Position numbers and translations under genes: made by a program | Assembly: GCF_008124835.1 (NCBI RefSeq) | Contig: NZ_VNHW01000005.1 | Span: 124,001-188,000, forward strand | Length of the DNA stretch: 64,000 nucleotides | Origin: Blastococcus xanthinilyticus | GTDB lineage: Bacteria > Actinomycetota > Actinomycetes > Mycobacteriales > Geodermatophilaceae | Reading direction: 5' to 3' | The notes under the pieces: generated by a model | Told to the model about the DNA's origin: nothing | What the model saw: the letters and a program-made list of their open reading frames with translations, nothing else | Databases searched by the model: none | Part shown: piece by piece, positions 51,798-60,017 of the stretch | Numbering within the stretch: the first letter of the stretch is position 1 | Layout: the number at the start of each line of letters is the position of its first letter

Positions 51798-52292
51798 ATG
51801 GCCGACCTCCTCGACACGCCCCTGACCACGCTGCAGGGCAGCAGCACGACGCTGCGGGAGCTCACCGGCGGGACGCCGGCGCTGCTGGTGAACGTGGCGA
51901 GCCGGTGCGGGCTCACCCCCCAGTACGCCGCGCTGGAGGCGCTGCACGAGGAGTACGGCCCCCGCGGGTTCACCGTCGTCGGGGTGCCCTGCAACCAGTT
52001 CAAGGGCCAGGAGCCCGGCACCGCCGAGGAGATCGCGGAGTTCTGCTCGGCGACCTACGGCGTGACCTTCCCGATGACCGGGAAGCTCGAGGTGAACGGG
52101 CCCGGCGCGCACCCGCTGTTCCAGGAACTGACCGCGGTGCCCGACCTCGACGGCGCCGCGGGCGACGTGCAGTGGAACTTCGAGAAGTGGGTGCTCGACG
52201 GGACCGGCCGGGTGGTCGCCCGCTTCCGGCCGCGCACCGAGCCGGACGCCCCGGAGGTGCGGGCCGCCGTCGAGTCGGTGCTCCCGGCCTGA
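51798..52292 (+). CDS. Glutathione peroxidase family (thioredoxin-dependent type likely)
   Basis: The 164-residue protein has the peroxidatic Cys37 in NVASRCGLTPQYAALEAL, the glutamine-bearing VVGVPCNQFKGQEPG and the tryptophan/asparagine WNFEKWV of the catalytic tetrad. A second cysteine in EFCSATYG may act as resolving residue. Actinobacteria lack glutathione, so reduction by thioredoxin or mycothiol is expected. Confidence 0.9.
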   Translation: MADLLDTPLTTLQGSSTTLRELTGGTPALLVNVASRCGLTPQYAALEALHEEYGPRGFTVVGVPCNQFKGQEPGTAEEIAEFCSATYGVTFPMTGKLEVNGPGAHPLFQELTAVPDLDGAAGDVQWNFEKWVLDGTGRVVARFRPRTEPDAPEVRAAVESVLPA

Positions 52293-52309
52293 GCCGGTTA
52301 CGGTCGGGC

Positions 52310-53026
52310 ATGGCCGCTCCCGACCTCCGCTTCTGGTTCGACCCGGTGTGCCCGTTCGCGTGGCTGACCAGCACGTGGGTCCGCCAGGTGAGCGCCCAGC
52401 GGGAGTACGCCGTCGAGTGGCGGTTCATCTCGCTGCGGCTGCTCAACGCGCACATCGACTACGCCACCCACTTCCCGCCGGAGTACGAGGCCGGGCACAC
52501 CGCGGGCCTGCGGCTGCTGCGCGTGGCCGCCCACGCGCGCGACCGGCACGGGAACGAGGGCGTCGCCCGGTTCTACGAGGCCTGCGGGCAGCACGTCTTC
52601 GAACGCGGACCGGAGGGCGACCGGGCCGAGCGGGGGACGGCGGGCTTCGTCGCGCCGGTGCTCGCCGACGCGGGCCTGCCCGCCGACCTCGCCGACGCGC
52701 TGGAGGACGGCGGGCGCGACGCGCAGATCCAGGCCGAGACCGACGAGGCCCTGGCCCTGACCGGCAAGGACGTCGGGACGCCGATCCTGCACTTCCGGCC
52801 GCCGGAGGGGGTGGCCTTCTTCGGGCCGGTGATCAGCCGCCGGCCCAGCGACGAGGAGGCGGTGGCCCTCTGGGACCACGTGGTGGGCCTCGCCTCGTTC
52901 CCCGGGTTCGCCGAGCTCAAGCGCAGCCTGCGCGAGCGGCCGCAGCTGCCGGCGTTCGGCGTCCAGCCGGGAGAGGCGGGGAAGCAGGAGGACTGGCACG
53001 GCGGGAGCCGGCGGCAGAAGCGCTGA
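52310..53026 (+). CDS. Mycothiol-dependent nitroreductase Rv2466c-like (DsbA fold), CPFA active site
   Basis: The 238-residue protein aligns by eye with M. tuberculosis Rv2466c: FWFDPVCPFAWLTSTW at the N-terminus, then ADAGLPADLADAL, GKDVGTPILHF, GVAFFGPVISRRP and GFAELKRSL. The active site is CPFA instead of CPWC, so the nucleophilic Cys14 is kept and the second cysteine is alanine. The family reduces or detoxifies compounds with mycothiol. A TACGGT hexamer ends six bases before the ATG, suggesting a leaderless mRNA. Confidence 0.85.
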   Translation: MAAPDLRFWFDPVCPFAWLTSTWVRQVSAQREYAVEWRFISLRLLNAHIDYATHFPPEYEAGHTAGLRLLRVAAHARDRHGNEGVARFYEACGQHVFERGPEGDRAERGTAGFVAPVLADAGLPADLADALEDGGRDAQIQAETDEALALTGKDVGTPILHFRPPEGVAFFGPVISRRPSDEEAVALWDHVVGLASFPGFAELKRSLRERPQLPAFGVQPGEAGKQEDWHGGSRRQKR

Positions 53027-53048
53027 CCGGATGCGGCGGAGGCCCAGC

Positions 53049-53067
53049 TAAGGTTAGCCTTATCTGA
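53049..53067. promoter_or_regulatory. IdeR/DtxR-type iron box upstream of the siderophore permeases
   Basis: TAAGGTTAGCCTTATCTGA matches the 19-base consensus TTAGGTTAGGCTAACCTAA at all but about two informative positions. It lies 29 bases before the GTG of the first permease, so iron-loaded regulator would block the operon. Confidence 0.8.
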
Positions 53068-53095
53068 TTCTCGCCGTCCGTCCCGGGAGCTGCTC

Positions 53096-54142
53096 GTGGC
53101 CACCACGGTCGACGTCCCGGCCCGGGACGTGGCACGACCGCCCACCCCGCCCCGGCGGCTGGGCACGCTCGTGCTGCTGCTCGCCCTCGTGGTCGCGGCC
53201 GCGCTCGCCAGCATCGCGATCGGCAGCCGGTCCATCGGCCTGCCCGAGGTGTGGGGCGCGCTGCTCGACCCGCCGCTGGACACCGACGAGGCGGTCATCG
53301 TCCGCGAGCTGCGCCTGCCGCGCACGGCGCTGGGGCTCATGGTCGGCGCCGCCCTCGGCCTGGCCGGCGGCCTGATGCAGGGGCACACCCGCAACCCGCT
53401 GGGCGATCCCGGCCTGCTCGGCGTCACCGCCGGGGCCTCCCTCGCCGTCGTCCTGGCGATCTCGGTGCTGGGCATCAGCACGCCGGCGGGCTACGTCTGG
53501 TTCGCCTTCGCCGGCGCGCTGGCGGGCACGGTGCTGGTCTACGGGATCGGCTCGGCGGGCCCGGGCGGCGCCACCCCGGTCACCCTGGCGCTCGCCGGCG
53601 CGGCGCTCTCGGCGCTGTTGTACGCGCTGGTCCGCGCGATCCTGGTCAGCGACGAGCAGACCCTCGACAGCTTCCGCTTCTGGGTGGTCGGCTCGCTGGC
53701 CGGCCGCGACGCGAGCGTGGCCTGGCAGGTCGCCCCCTTCCTCGCGCTGGGGCTGGTGCTCGCCCTGGTCAACGCGCCCGCCCTCAACCTGCTCGGGCTC
53801 GGCGAGGACGTCGCCCGCGGGCTGGGCCAGCGCATCTGGCTGGCCCGCGCGGTGGGCCTGGCCGCCATCACGCTGCTCTGCGGCGCCGCCACCGCCGCCT
53901 GCGGCCCGATCGCCTTCGTCGGGCTGGTGGTGCCGCACGCGGTCCGCGCGCTCACCGGCCCCGACCACCGGTGGCTGCTGCCCTGCTCGGCCCTGGCCGG
54001 CGCGGCCCTGCTGCTGGTCGCCGACGTGATCGGCCGGGTCGTCGCCCACCCCGGCGAGCTCCAGGTGGGCATCGTCCTTGCCCTCGTGGGGGCGCCGTTC
54101 TTCGTCGCCCTGGTGCGCCGGCGGAAGACGGTGGCGCTGTGA
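53096..54142 (+). CDS. Iron-siderophore ABC transporter permease (FecCD family), first subunit
   Basis: The 348-residue protein has about nine membrane helices and the FecCD blocks RLPRTALGLMVGAALGLAGG, MQGHTRNPLGDPGLLGVTAG and ACGPIAFVGLVVPHAVRALT. It forms the membrane channel together with the next gene. The GTG has GGGAG six bases ahead. Overlap with the next gene is four bases. An IdeR box lies upstream. Confidence 0.92.
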   Translation: MATTVDVPARDVARPPTPPRRLGTLVLLLALVVAAALASIAIGSRSIGLPEVWGALLDPPLDTDEAVIVRELRLPRTALGLMVGAALGLAGGLMQGHTRNPLGDPGLLGVTAGASLAVVLAISVLGISTPAGYVWFAFAGALAGTVLVYGIGSAGPGGATPVTLALAGAALSALLYALVRAILVSDEQTLDSFRFWVVGSLAGRDASVAWQVAPFLALGLVLALVNAPALNLLGLGEDVARGLGQRIWLARAVGLAAITLLCGAATAACGPIAFVGLVVPHAVRALTGPDHRWLLPCSALAGAALLLVADVIGRVVAHPGELQVGIVLALVGAPFFVALVRRRKTVAL

Positions 54143-55236
54143 GCGTCGCCGCGCCGGCCCGGCCCGAACCGGCCGCCGGCCCGGTGCGCGCCGGTCGGCC
54201 CGTGCGGGTGGGGCCGGTGTCGGGGCTGCTGCGCTGGCGCGACGTGGCCGTCCCGGCGGTCGCCTTCGCCGTCCTGGTGCTGGCCGCCGCGCTCAGCATC
54301 GGCCGGGGCGACTACCCGATCGGCCTGGGCGAGGTGCTCCGCACGCTGGTGGGCCTCGGCGAGCAGACCCAGGAGTTCGTCGTCCTGCAGCTGCGCGCGC
54401 CCCGGGTGGTGGTCGGCGCGCTGGTCGGGCTGGCCCTCGGCGTCTCCGGCGCGCTGTTCCAGACCTTCGCCCGCAACCCGCTGGCCGCCCCGGACACCCT
54501 CGGCATCACCACCGGCGCCTCGGTGGGCGCCGTCGCGGCGATCGTGCTCAGCGGCGGGACGTCGACCGGGGCGATCCTCGGCGGGCTCGGCGTCCCGGTC
54601 GCCGCCCTGCTCGGCGCGCTGGCCACCGGCGCGCTGCTGTTCGGCCTGGCGTGGCGCACCGGCATCGACGGCTACCGGCTGGTCCTGGTCGGCATCGCCC
54701 TGTGGTCGGTCGGGGCGGCCCTGGTCGACTGGCTGCTCACCCGCGCCGAGATCCACGACGCCGCGTCGGCCTACGTGTGGATCACCGGCTCGCTCAACGC
54801 CCGCACCTGGGACGACGTCGTCCCCCTGGGCCTCGCCGTCGCGGTCCTCCTGCCCCTCGCGCTCGCCGCCGGCCGGGTGCTGGGCGTGCTGCAGTTCGGC
54901 GACGACACCGCCCGCGGGCTGGGGGTGCGGCTCACCGGCGCGCAGACCGCCGTGGTGCTGCTGGCCGTCTGCCTCGTCGCGTTCGCCGTGTCCGCCGCCG
55001 GGCCGATCACCTTCGTCGCCCTCGTCGTCCCGCAGATCGCGGTGCGGCTCACCGGCGGGTCGCGGCCGCCCCTGCTGGCCGCCGGCCTGCTGGGCGCGCT
55101 CCTCGTGGTCGGCGCCGACCTGGTCACCCGCACGGTTCTCCCGCAGGCGCTGCCCGTGGGCATCCTGACCGCCGTCATCGGCGCGCCCTACCTGCTCTGG
55201 CTCCTGGTCCGCGGAAGGCGGCGATCCACCGTATGA
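54139..55236 (+). CDS. Iron-siderophore ABC transporter permease (FecCD family), second subunit
   Basis: The 365-residue protein has a 35-residue cytoplasmic leader, then the same FecCD pattern: LRAPRVVVGALVGLALGVSG, FQTFARNPLAAPDTLGITTG and AGPITFVALVVPQIAVRLTG. It pairs with the first permease as a heterodimer, as in FepD/FepG. GTG start; both ends overlap neighbours by four bases. Confidence 0.92.
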   Translation: MSVAAPARPEPAAGPVRAGRPVRVGPVSGLLRWRDVAVPAVAFAVLVLAAALSIGRGDYPIGLGEVLRTLVGLGEQTQEFVVLQLRAPRVVVGALVGLALGVSGALFQTFARNPLAAPDTLGITTGASVGAVAAIVLSGGTSTGAILGGLGVPVAALLGALATGALLFGLAWRTGIDGYRLVLVGIALWSVGAALVDWLLTRAEIHDAASAYVWITGSLNARTWDDVVPLGLAVAVLLPLALAAGRVLGVLQFGDDTARGLGVRLTGAQTAVVLLAVCLVAFAVSAAGPITFVALVVPQIAVRLTGGSRPPLLAAGLLGALLVVGADLVTRTVLPQALPVGILTAVIGAPYLLWLLVRGRRRSTV

Positions 55237-56066
55237 CCGAGCTCCTGCACCGTTCCCCGACCGCGGCGCCGGATGCGGCCCGCGTCCGGCTGGCCGCCGA
55301 GCGCGTCCGCCTGGCCTACGACGAGAACGTCGTCGTCGACGACCTCGACCTGGAGCTCGCCGAGGGGTCGTTCACGGCGATCGTGGGCCCCAACGGCTGC
55401 GGCAAGTCCACCCTGCTGCGCGCACTGGGCCGGCTGCTGCGGCCCACGTCCGGGCAGGTGCTGCTCGACGGGCGGGCGATCGCGAAGACCCCGACCCGCG
55501 AGGTGGCCAAGGTGCTCGGCCTCCTCCCCCAGACCCCGGTCGCGCCCGAGGGGCTGACCGTCGCCGACCTGGTGGCCCGCGGCCGGCACCCGCACCAGAA
55601 CTGGCTGCGCCAGTGGTCGCGGGACGACGAGGCGGTGGTGGCCGAGGCGCTGTCCTGGACGAGCATGACCGACCTCGCCGGCCGTCCCGTCGACGAGCTG
55701 TCCGGCGGCCAGCGGCAGCGGGCGTGGATCTCGATGGCGCTGGCGCAGGGCACCGACCTGCTGCTGCTCGACGAGCCGACCACCTACCTCGACCTCTCCC
55801 ACCAGATCGACGTCCTGGACCTGGTGGCCCGCCTGCACGCCGAGCGCGGGCGCACCGTCGTGGTGGTGCTGCACGACCTGAACCTGGCGGCCCGCTACGC
55901 GCAGCGGCTGGTGGCCATGAAGGACGGCGCGCTGGTCGCGTCGGGCTCCCCGGCCGAGGTGCTCACCGAGCAGCTGCTGGCCGAGGTCTTCGAGCTCGAG
56001 GCGCGGGTGCTGCCCGACCCCGTCTCGGGGACGCCGATGGTCGTCCCGGTGCGCCGGCTGCGCTGA
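55233..56066 (+). CDS. Iron-siderophore ABC transporter ATP-binding protein
   Basis: The 277-residue ATPase has Walker A VGPNGCGKSTLLRAL, the Q-loop GLLPQTPVAPEGL, the signature ELSGGQRQRAWISMALAQ, Walker B LLLLDEPTTYLDL and the H-loop VVLHDLNLAARY. This belongs to the FepC class. It powers the two permeases in front of it. The ATG overlaps the permease stop. Confidence 0.94.
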   Translation: MTELLHRSPTAAPDAARVRLAAERVRLAYDENVVVDDLDLELAEGSFTAIVGPNGCGKSTLLRALGRLLRPTSGQVLLDGRAIAKTPTREVAKVLGLLPQTPVAPEGLTVADLVARGRHPHQNWLRQWSRDDEAVVAEALSWTSMTDLAGRPVDELSGGQRQRAWISMALAQGTDLLLLDEPTTYLDLSHQIDVLDLVARLHAERGRTVVVVLHDLNLAARYAQRLVAMKDGALVASGSPAEVLTEQLLAEVFELEARVLPDPVSGTPMVVPVRRLR

Positions 56067-56091
56067 GCGCCGACCCCCTGTCCCCATCGAC

Positions 56092-56110
56092 TTAGGGCAG
56101 GCTAACCTTC
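56092..56110. promoter_or_regulatory. IdeR/DtxR-type iron box upstream of the substrate-binding protein
   Basis: TTAGGGCAGGCTAACCTTC fits the 19-base consensus with three or four mismatches; the right half is nearly perfect. It lies 44 bases before the chosen start and gives this gene its own iron control, separate from the permease operon. Confidence 0.75.
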
Positions 56111-56154
56111 CTCGACCGGGATGATCATGCATCCCCGTGCCCGAGGGAGTTCCG

Positions 56155-57171
56155 TTGCACATCACCGCTCGCCGCCTGCTGGGCGGCCTCCTCGCCCTGG
56201 GCGTCGCCGCCGGCACGAGCGCCTGCGGCGCCGACGCCGAGGACGACGCCGGCACCGATCCCGCCGCCGCCACCTCCGACGAGGGCTGGACGTACACCGA
56301 CGACCTCGGCACCGAGGTGGAGCTGGACGGGACGCCGACCCGGATCGCCGGCCTCAACGACGTCATGGCCTCGCTGTGGAACTACGGCGTCGAGCCGGTC
56401 GCCACGTTCGGGCAGACGTCGGCGGCCGACGACGTCGCCTTCGAGGGCCGGGACCTCGCCGACGTCGAGATTGTCGGGGAGAGCTACGGCCAGATCGACC
56501 TGGAGCAGCTCGCGGCCGCCGAGCCCGACCTGATCATCACCTCCGTCTACCCGGTGGACTCCGAGGGGACGCTGGACCCGGCCTCGCCGCCGTACGGCAT
56601 CGAGAGCGCCGCCCAGCTCGAGCAGCTCCAGCAGATCGCGCCGGTCGTCGCGATCGCCTACCGCGGCTCGGCCGCCGAGGTGATGGCCGACGTCGCCGAG
56701 CTCGCCGAGAGCCTCGGCGCGGAGACCGGCACCATCGAGGCGGCGCGCGCGGAGTACGACGAGGCCGCCGCGGCGCTGACCGCGGCCGGGGAGAAGGGGG
56801 TCAGCGTGCTCCCCGTCTACGCCACGCCGTCGGAGGGCTGGTGGATGGCCAAGGCCGGCGACGACCCCCAGCTCGCCCTGTACGAGGAGCTGGGCGTCGA
56901 CTTCGTCGACCCGGGCGGCGACGGCTACTTCTGGCAGAGCGTCGGCTGGGAGCAGGTGCCCGACCACCCGAGCGACGTCCTCCTGTACTCCCTGCGCGGG
57001 GGCATGACGCCGGAGGAGATGGCCGAGCAGCCCACCGCGGCGCGACTGCCCGCCCTCGAAGCCGAACAGGCCCACCCGTGGAAGTACATCGGGATGGACT
57101 ACGCGGCCCAGGCCGAGTACATGGCCGAGCTCGCCGGCTGGCTCACCGCGGCCGAGGACGTCACCCCCTGA
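56155..57171 (+). CDS. Iron-siderophore substrate-binding lipoprotein
   Basis: The 338-residue protein has a signal peptide ending in a lipobox (VAAGTSAC) and the periplasmic-binding-protein III pattern: TYTDDLGTEVELDGTPTRIA, LEQLAAAEPDLIITS and VGWEQVPDHPSDVLLYSL. It captures ferric siderophore for the ABC importer encoded directly upstream. I prefer the TTG at 56155 because GAGGGAG lies five bases ahead; a GTG at 56137 would add six residues. It is separated from the ATPase by 88 bases and its own iron box. Confidence 0.9.
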   Translation: MHITARRLLGGLLALGVAAGTSACGADAEDDAGTDPAAATSDEGWTYTDDLGTEVELDGTPTRIAGLNDVMASLWNYGVEPVATFGQTSAADDVAFEGRDLADVEIVGESYGQIDLEQLAAAEPDLIITSVYPVDSEGTLDPASPPYGIESAAQLEQLQQIAPVVAIAYRGSAAEVMADVAELAESLGAETGTIEAARAEYDEAAAALTAAGEKGVSVLPVYATPSEGWWMAKAGDDPQLALYEELGVDFVDPGGDGYFWQSVGWEQVPDHPSDVLLYSLRGGMTPEEMAEQPTAARLPALEAEQAHPWKYIGMDYAAQAEYMAELAGWLTAAEDVTP

Positions 57172-57179
57172 CCCGGCGG

Positions 57180-57212
57180 CCCGGCCCCGCTCAGGACCCG
57201 AGCGGGGCCGGG
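57180..57212. terminator. 13-bp-stem hairpin, bidirectional terminator
   Basis: CCCGGCCCCGCTC pairs with GAGCGGGGCCGGG around a seven-base loop. It lies nine bases after the binding-protein stop and overlaps the stop of the convergent EamA gene. Confidence 0.75.
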
Positions 57213-58156
57213 CTCTCCGGCACCGGCGGCACCGCCGGTGCCGAGCGCGCGGTCTGGGCGAGCACGATCCCGGCGAGGACGACGGCGCCACCGAGGATCT
57301 GCCACCCGGAGAGCACCTGCTCCACCCACAGCCAGGCGACGACGGAGGCGAACACCGGCTCCGCCGTGGCCACCAGCCCCGCCGCGGTGGGCGGCAGGTG
57401 GCGCAGGGCGGAGATCGACAGCCAGAACGGCACGACCGCGCCCATCACGGCGATCCAGGCGACCAGCACCCACAGCGGCACCTCGACCGAGCCGACCGAG
57501 ATCGGGACCGTGCGCGCCAGGGTGCCGGCGTCGAAGAGCCACCACGGCGCCGCGACGGCCCAGAAGACGGCCGCGGCCACGAACGCCCAGCAGGTCAGCG
57601 TCACCGGGTCGCGGGAGACCGTCGCGCGCTCCCCGATCAGGTAGTACGTCGCCAGCGCGGCCGCGGCGGCGAACCCGGCCAGCACGCCGACCGGGTGCAG
57701 CGTTCCCCCGCCGGTCCAGACCTCAGCCACCAGGACGAGGCCGGCCAGCGACAGCCCGAGCGCCGCCCACACCCGGCGGCGCACCCGCTCGCGCCGGACC
57801 AGCCAGACGTACAGCGCGATCAGCACCGGCGCGGTGAACTCGAAGATCAGCGCGATGCCGACCGGGAGCCGGCCGATCGCCACGTAGTACAGGAACTGCG
57901 TCAGGGCGATGCCGACGACGCCGAGCACGGCCAGCATCGGGATCTCCCGCCGGCTCACCCGCAGCCGGTCGGGGGCGACGGCGAGCAGCACCGCCAGGAG
58001 CACCACCGCGGCACCGGTGCAGCGCAGGGCGGTCAGCCGGGGCGCCGAGATGCCGGCCTGCAGCGCGAGGGTGGAGACCGTGCCGTTGACCGCGAAGAAG
58101 CCGGCGGCGGCGAGGGTCAGCGCGTAGCCGACGGCGGGGCGTGGGGTGCGGGCCAC
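57191..58156 (-). CDS. EamA/DMT family transporter
   Basis: The 321-residue protein has ten membrane helices in two EamA repeats (GYALTLAAAGFFAVNGTVST and GVLAGFAAAAALATYYLIGE), with the family motif TALRCTGAAVVLLAVLLA and the terminal VATAEPVFASVVAWLWVEQ. Members export amino acids or other metabolites. The GTG at 58156 places the first helix directly after a short basic start. It is convergent with the siderophore-binding gene. Confidence 0.88.
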   Translation of the reverse strand: MARTPRPAVGYALTLAAAGFFAVNGTVSTLALQAGISAPRLTALRCTGAAVVLLAVLLAVAPDRLRVSRREIPMLAVLGVVGIALTQFLYYVAIGRLPVGIALIFEFTAPVLIALYVWLVRRERVRRRVWAALGLSLAGLVLVAEVWTGGGTLHPVGVLAGFAAAAALATYYLIGERATVSRDPVTLTCWAFVAAAVFWAVAAPWWLFDAGTLARTVPISVGSVEVPLWVLVAWIAVMGAVVPFWLSISALRHLPPTAAGLVATAEPVFASVVAWLWVEQVLSGWQILGGAVVLAGIVLAQTARSAPAVPPVPESPAPLGS

Positions 58157-58384
58157 GGGTGCACGGTAGCGGGCAACCGCCGCCGAGCCACCTACAACCC
58201 GCCCGCCGGATCCGGAGGAGGGCACCGCGCCTCGCACGTGAGGGATCTCTCCGGGGGCCATCCGCCCAGGTGAGCGGCGTGCGGGAGCACCCGGTCACCG
58301 TCCGGCCGCCGGTCCGGTTGGCATCGGCGGGCCTCCCTGCGCACTGTGGGAAGGTCGCTTCCCCACGACGACAGGAGAGTGCCC

Positions 58385-59281
58385 GTGGACGCGTTCGGTG
58401 ACGTCCTGGACTGGCTGTCCGGGCGCGGCCTGGAGGTGGTGCTGATCATCGTCGGATCGGTGCTGCTGGCCCGGTTCGTCGCCTGGGTCGGCACCAGGGT
58501 CACCGACCGGATCGACCGCAACGCCACCGAGAGCGACGCGCTCGTCCGCTCGGAGGCGGCCAAGCACCGGCACTCGCTGACCCAGGTGCTCACCTGGGCG
58601 GCGGTGGTGCTGATCTACTCGATCTCCGTCTTCTTCGTCCTCGACCGGCTCGGCGTCCCGATCACCGGCCTGGTCGCGCCCGCCACGGTGCTCGGCGTCG
58701 GCCTCGGCTTCGGGGCGCAGCGGATCGTCGGCGACGTGCTGGCCGGGTTCTTCATCATCACCGAGCGGCAGTACGGCTTCGGCGACGTCGTCGCCATCCA
58801 GGTCCTGGGCGGCATGGAGCCCGCGTCGGGCACCGTCGAGGACGTGACGCTGCGGGTCACGCGGGTCCGGTCGCCCGACGGCGAGGTGGTCACCGTGCCG
58901 AACGGCCAGATCGTCAAGGTGATCAACCTGTCCCGCGACTGGGCGCGGGCGGTCGTCGACGTGCCGGTGCCGACCAGCGCCGACGTGAACCGGGTGAACG
59001 AGGTGCTCCGCGAGGTCGGCCGCCAGGCGTTCCGCGACCCGGGGCTGCGGCCGCTGCTGCTGGACCCGCCCAGCGTGATGGGCGTGGAGAGCCTCGACCT
59101 CGAGCAGGTCAACATCCGGGTGGTCGCGCGCACGCTGCCCGGCAAGCAGTTCGAGGTGGGGCGGGACCTGCGGGCCCGGGTGGTCCAGGCCTTCCGCAGC
59201 CAGGGCATGCAGGTGCCCCAGGCGACCGCGACCGAGCCGGTCCAGGACGGCGCCACCGCCGTGCAGGAGAGGGTCCGATGA
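58385..59281 (+). CDS. Small-conductance mechanosensitive channel (MscS family)
   Basis: The 298-residue protein has three N-terminal membrane helices and the pore-lining MscS signature PATVLGVGLGFGAQRIVGDV, followed by the beta domain GDVVAIQVLGGMEPASGTVE and NGQIVKVINLSRDW and a C-terminal alpha/beta domain. It releases solutes on osmotic downshock. The GTG has AGGAG seven bases ahead. The last codons overlap the next gene by four bases. Confidence 0.92.
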   Translation: MDAFGDVLDWLSGRGLEVVLIIVGSVLLARFVAWVGTRVTDRIDRNATESDALVRSEAAKHRHSLTQVLTWAAVVLIYSISVFFVLDRLGVPITGLVAPATVLGVGLGFGAQRIVGDVLAGFFIITERQYGFGDVVAIQVLGGMEPASGTVEDVTLRVTRVRSPDGEVVTVPNGQIVKVINLSRDWARAVVDVPVPTSADVNRVNEVLREVGRQAFRDPGLRPLLLDPPSVMGVESLDLEQVNIRVVARTLPGKQFEVGRDLRARVVQAFRSQGMQVPQATATEPVQDGATAVQERVR

Positions 59282-59799
59282 GCACACCCGACCCCGGCCG
59301 CGCGCCGGACGCGGCCCCCTCGGCGCCCACCGTGAGCACCGCGCCCGCCGCCGCCGCCGGCGATCCCGCTCCGACCGACGTCGCCCCCGGCTCGCGCTGG
59401 TGGTCGAACGTCCCCCGCCACCTGGGCCGGGCACGCACCTCCACGGTCGTGCTCGCCGTGCTCTTCGTCGGGCTGTTCTTCCTCTACCTCAACGTCCGCC
59501 CGCCGGCGCCGGGCACGCCGCCGGAGACCCCGGCGTCGGACACCTCCGTCGTGGAGGAGCCGGTGCCCACCGAGACCACCGAGCCCACCGAGCCCACCGA
59601 GCCGCCGGAGACCGAGCCGACGACGACGCCCACCACGACGCCGTCCCGGCCGACCACGAGCCCGCCGACCTCCACGACCACCCCTACCGCACCGACCGGG
59701 ACCGGGACCCCGACCACGGAGCCGGGCCCCTCGGACGAGGACGGGACGACGGAGGCGCCTCCGGGCGAGCCGACGGTGACCGAACCACCGGCCGGCTGA
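59278..59799 (+). CDS. Single-pass membrane protein with Pro/Thr/Glu-rich tail
   Basis: The 173-residue protein has a Pro/Ala-rich N-terminal region, one membrane helix (TSTVVLAVLFVGLFFLYLNV) and a long extracytoplasmic tail of Thr, Pro and Glu repeats (EPTEPTEPPETEPTTTPTTT). The low-complexity tail may span the cell wall. It is translationally coupled to the MscS-like channel. Related small Pro/Thr-tailed proteins occur next to MscS genes in actinobacteria. Confidence 0.75.
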   Translation: MSTPDPGRAPDAAPSAPTVSTAPAAAAGDPAPTDVAPGSRWWSNVPRHLGRARTSTVVLAVLFVGLFFLYLNVRPPAPGTPPETPASDTSVVEEPVPTETTEPTEPTEPPETEPTTTPTTTPSRPTTSPPTSTTTPTAPTGTGTPTTEPGPSDEDGTTEAPPGEPTVTEPPAG

Positions 59800-59856
59800 G
59801 TTCGCGGCGTGTGACCGGTGTTTCACGTGGGACAACGGCGTCCTAGGATCGGGCCT

Positions 59857-59937
59857 GGCTCCTGAGAGGCAGCGCGAAGCACCTGGCTGGCTGCCCGGCA
59901 ACCTCTACTCCGTCTGAGGTGCTCCAGGGGAAGAGCC
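59857..59937 (+). ncRNA. SAM riboswitch, SAM-I/IV class
   Basis: A GGCTC/GAGCC closing stem encloses TGAGAGGCAGCGCGAAGC and GCTGGCTGCCCGGCAACC, then a TGAGGTGC segment that can pair with GCACCTGG-type sequence. This is the core of SAM-I/IV riboswitches that sit upstream of metY/metX in actinobacteria. It lies 80 bases before the metY start and would turn expression down when S-adenosylmethionine is plentiful. Confidence 0.88.
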
Positions 59938-60017
59938 GGTTCCCGCGGCGCCCGCCGTGGGGGCAAGGACGGAGCTCCCGTGCGCCGCGGGTCTCCGCGA
60001 GCGAGAGGAGACGGCGC

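Noticed and set aside
53049-57171. Cobalamin (btu-type) importer instead of siderophore importer
   Set aside because: FecCD permeases also serve vitamin B12, but both promoters carry IdeR-type boxes and no cobalamin riboswitch pattern is visible.
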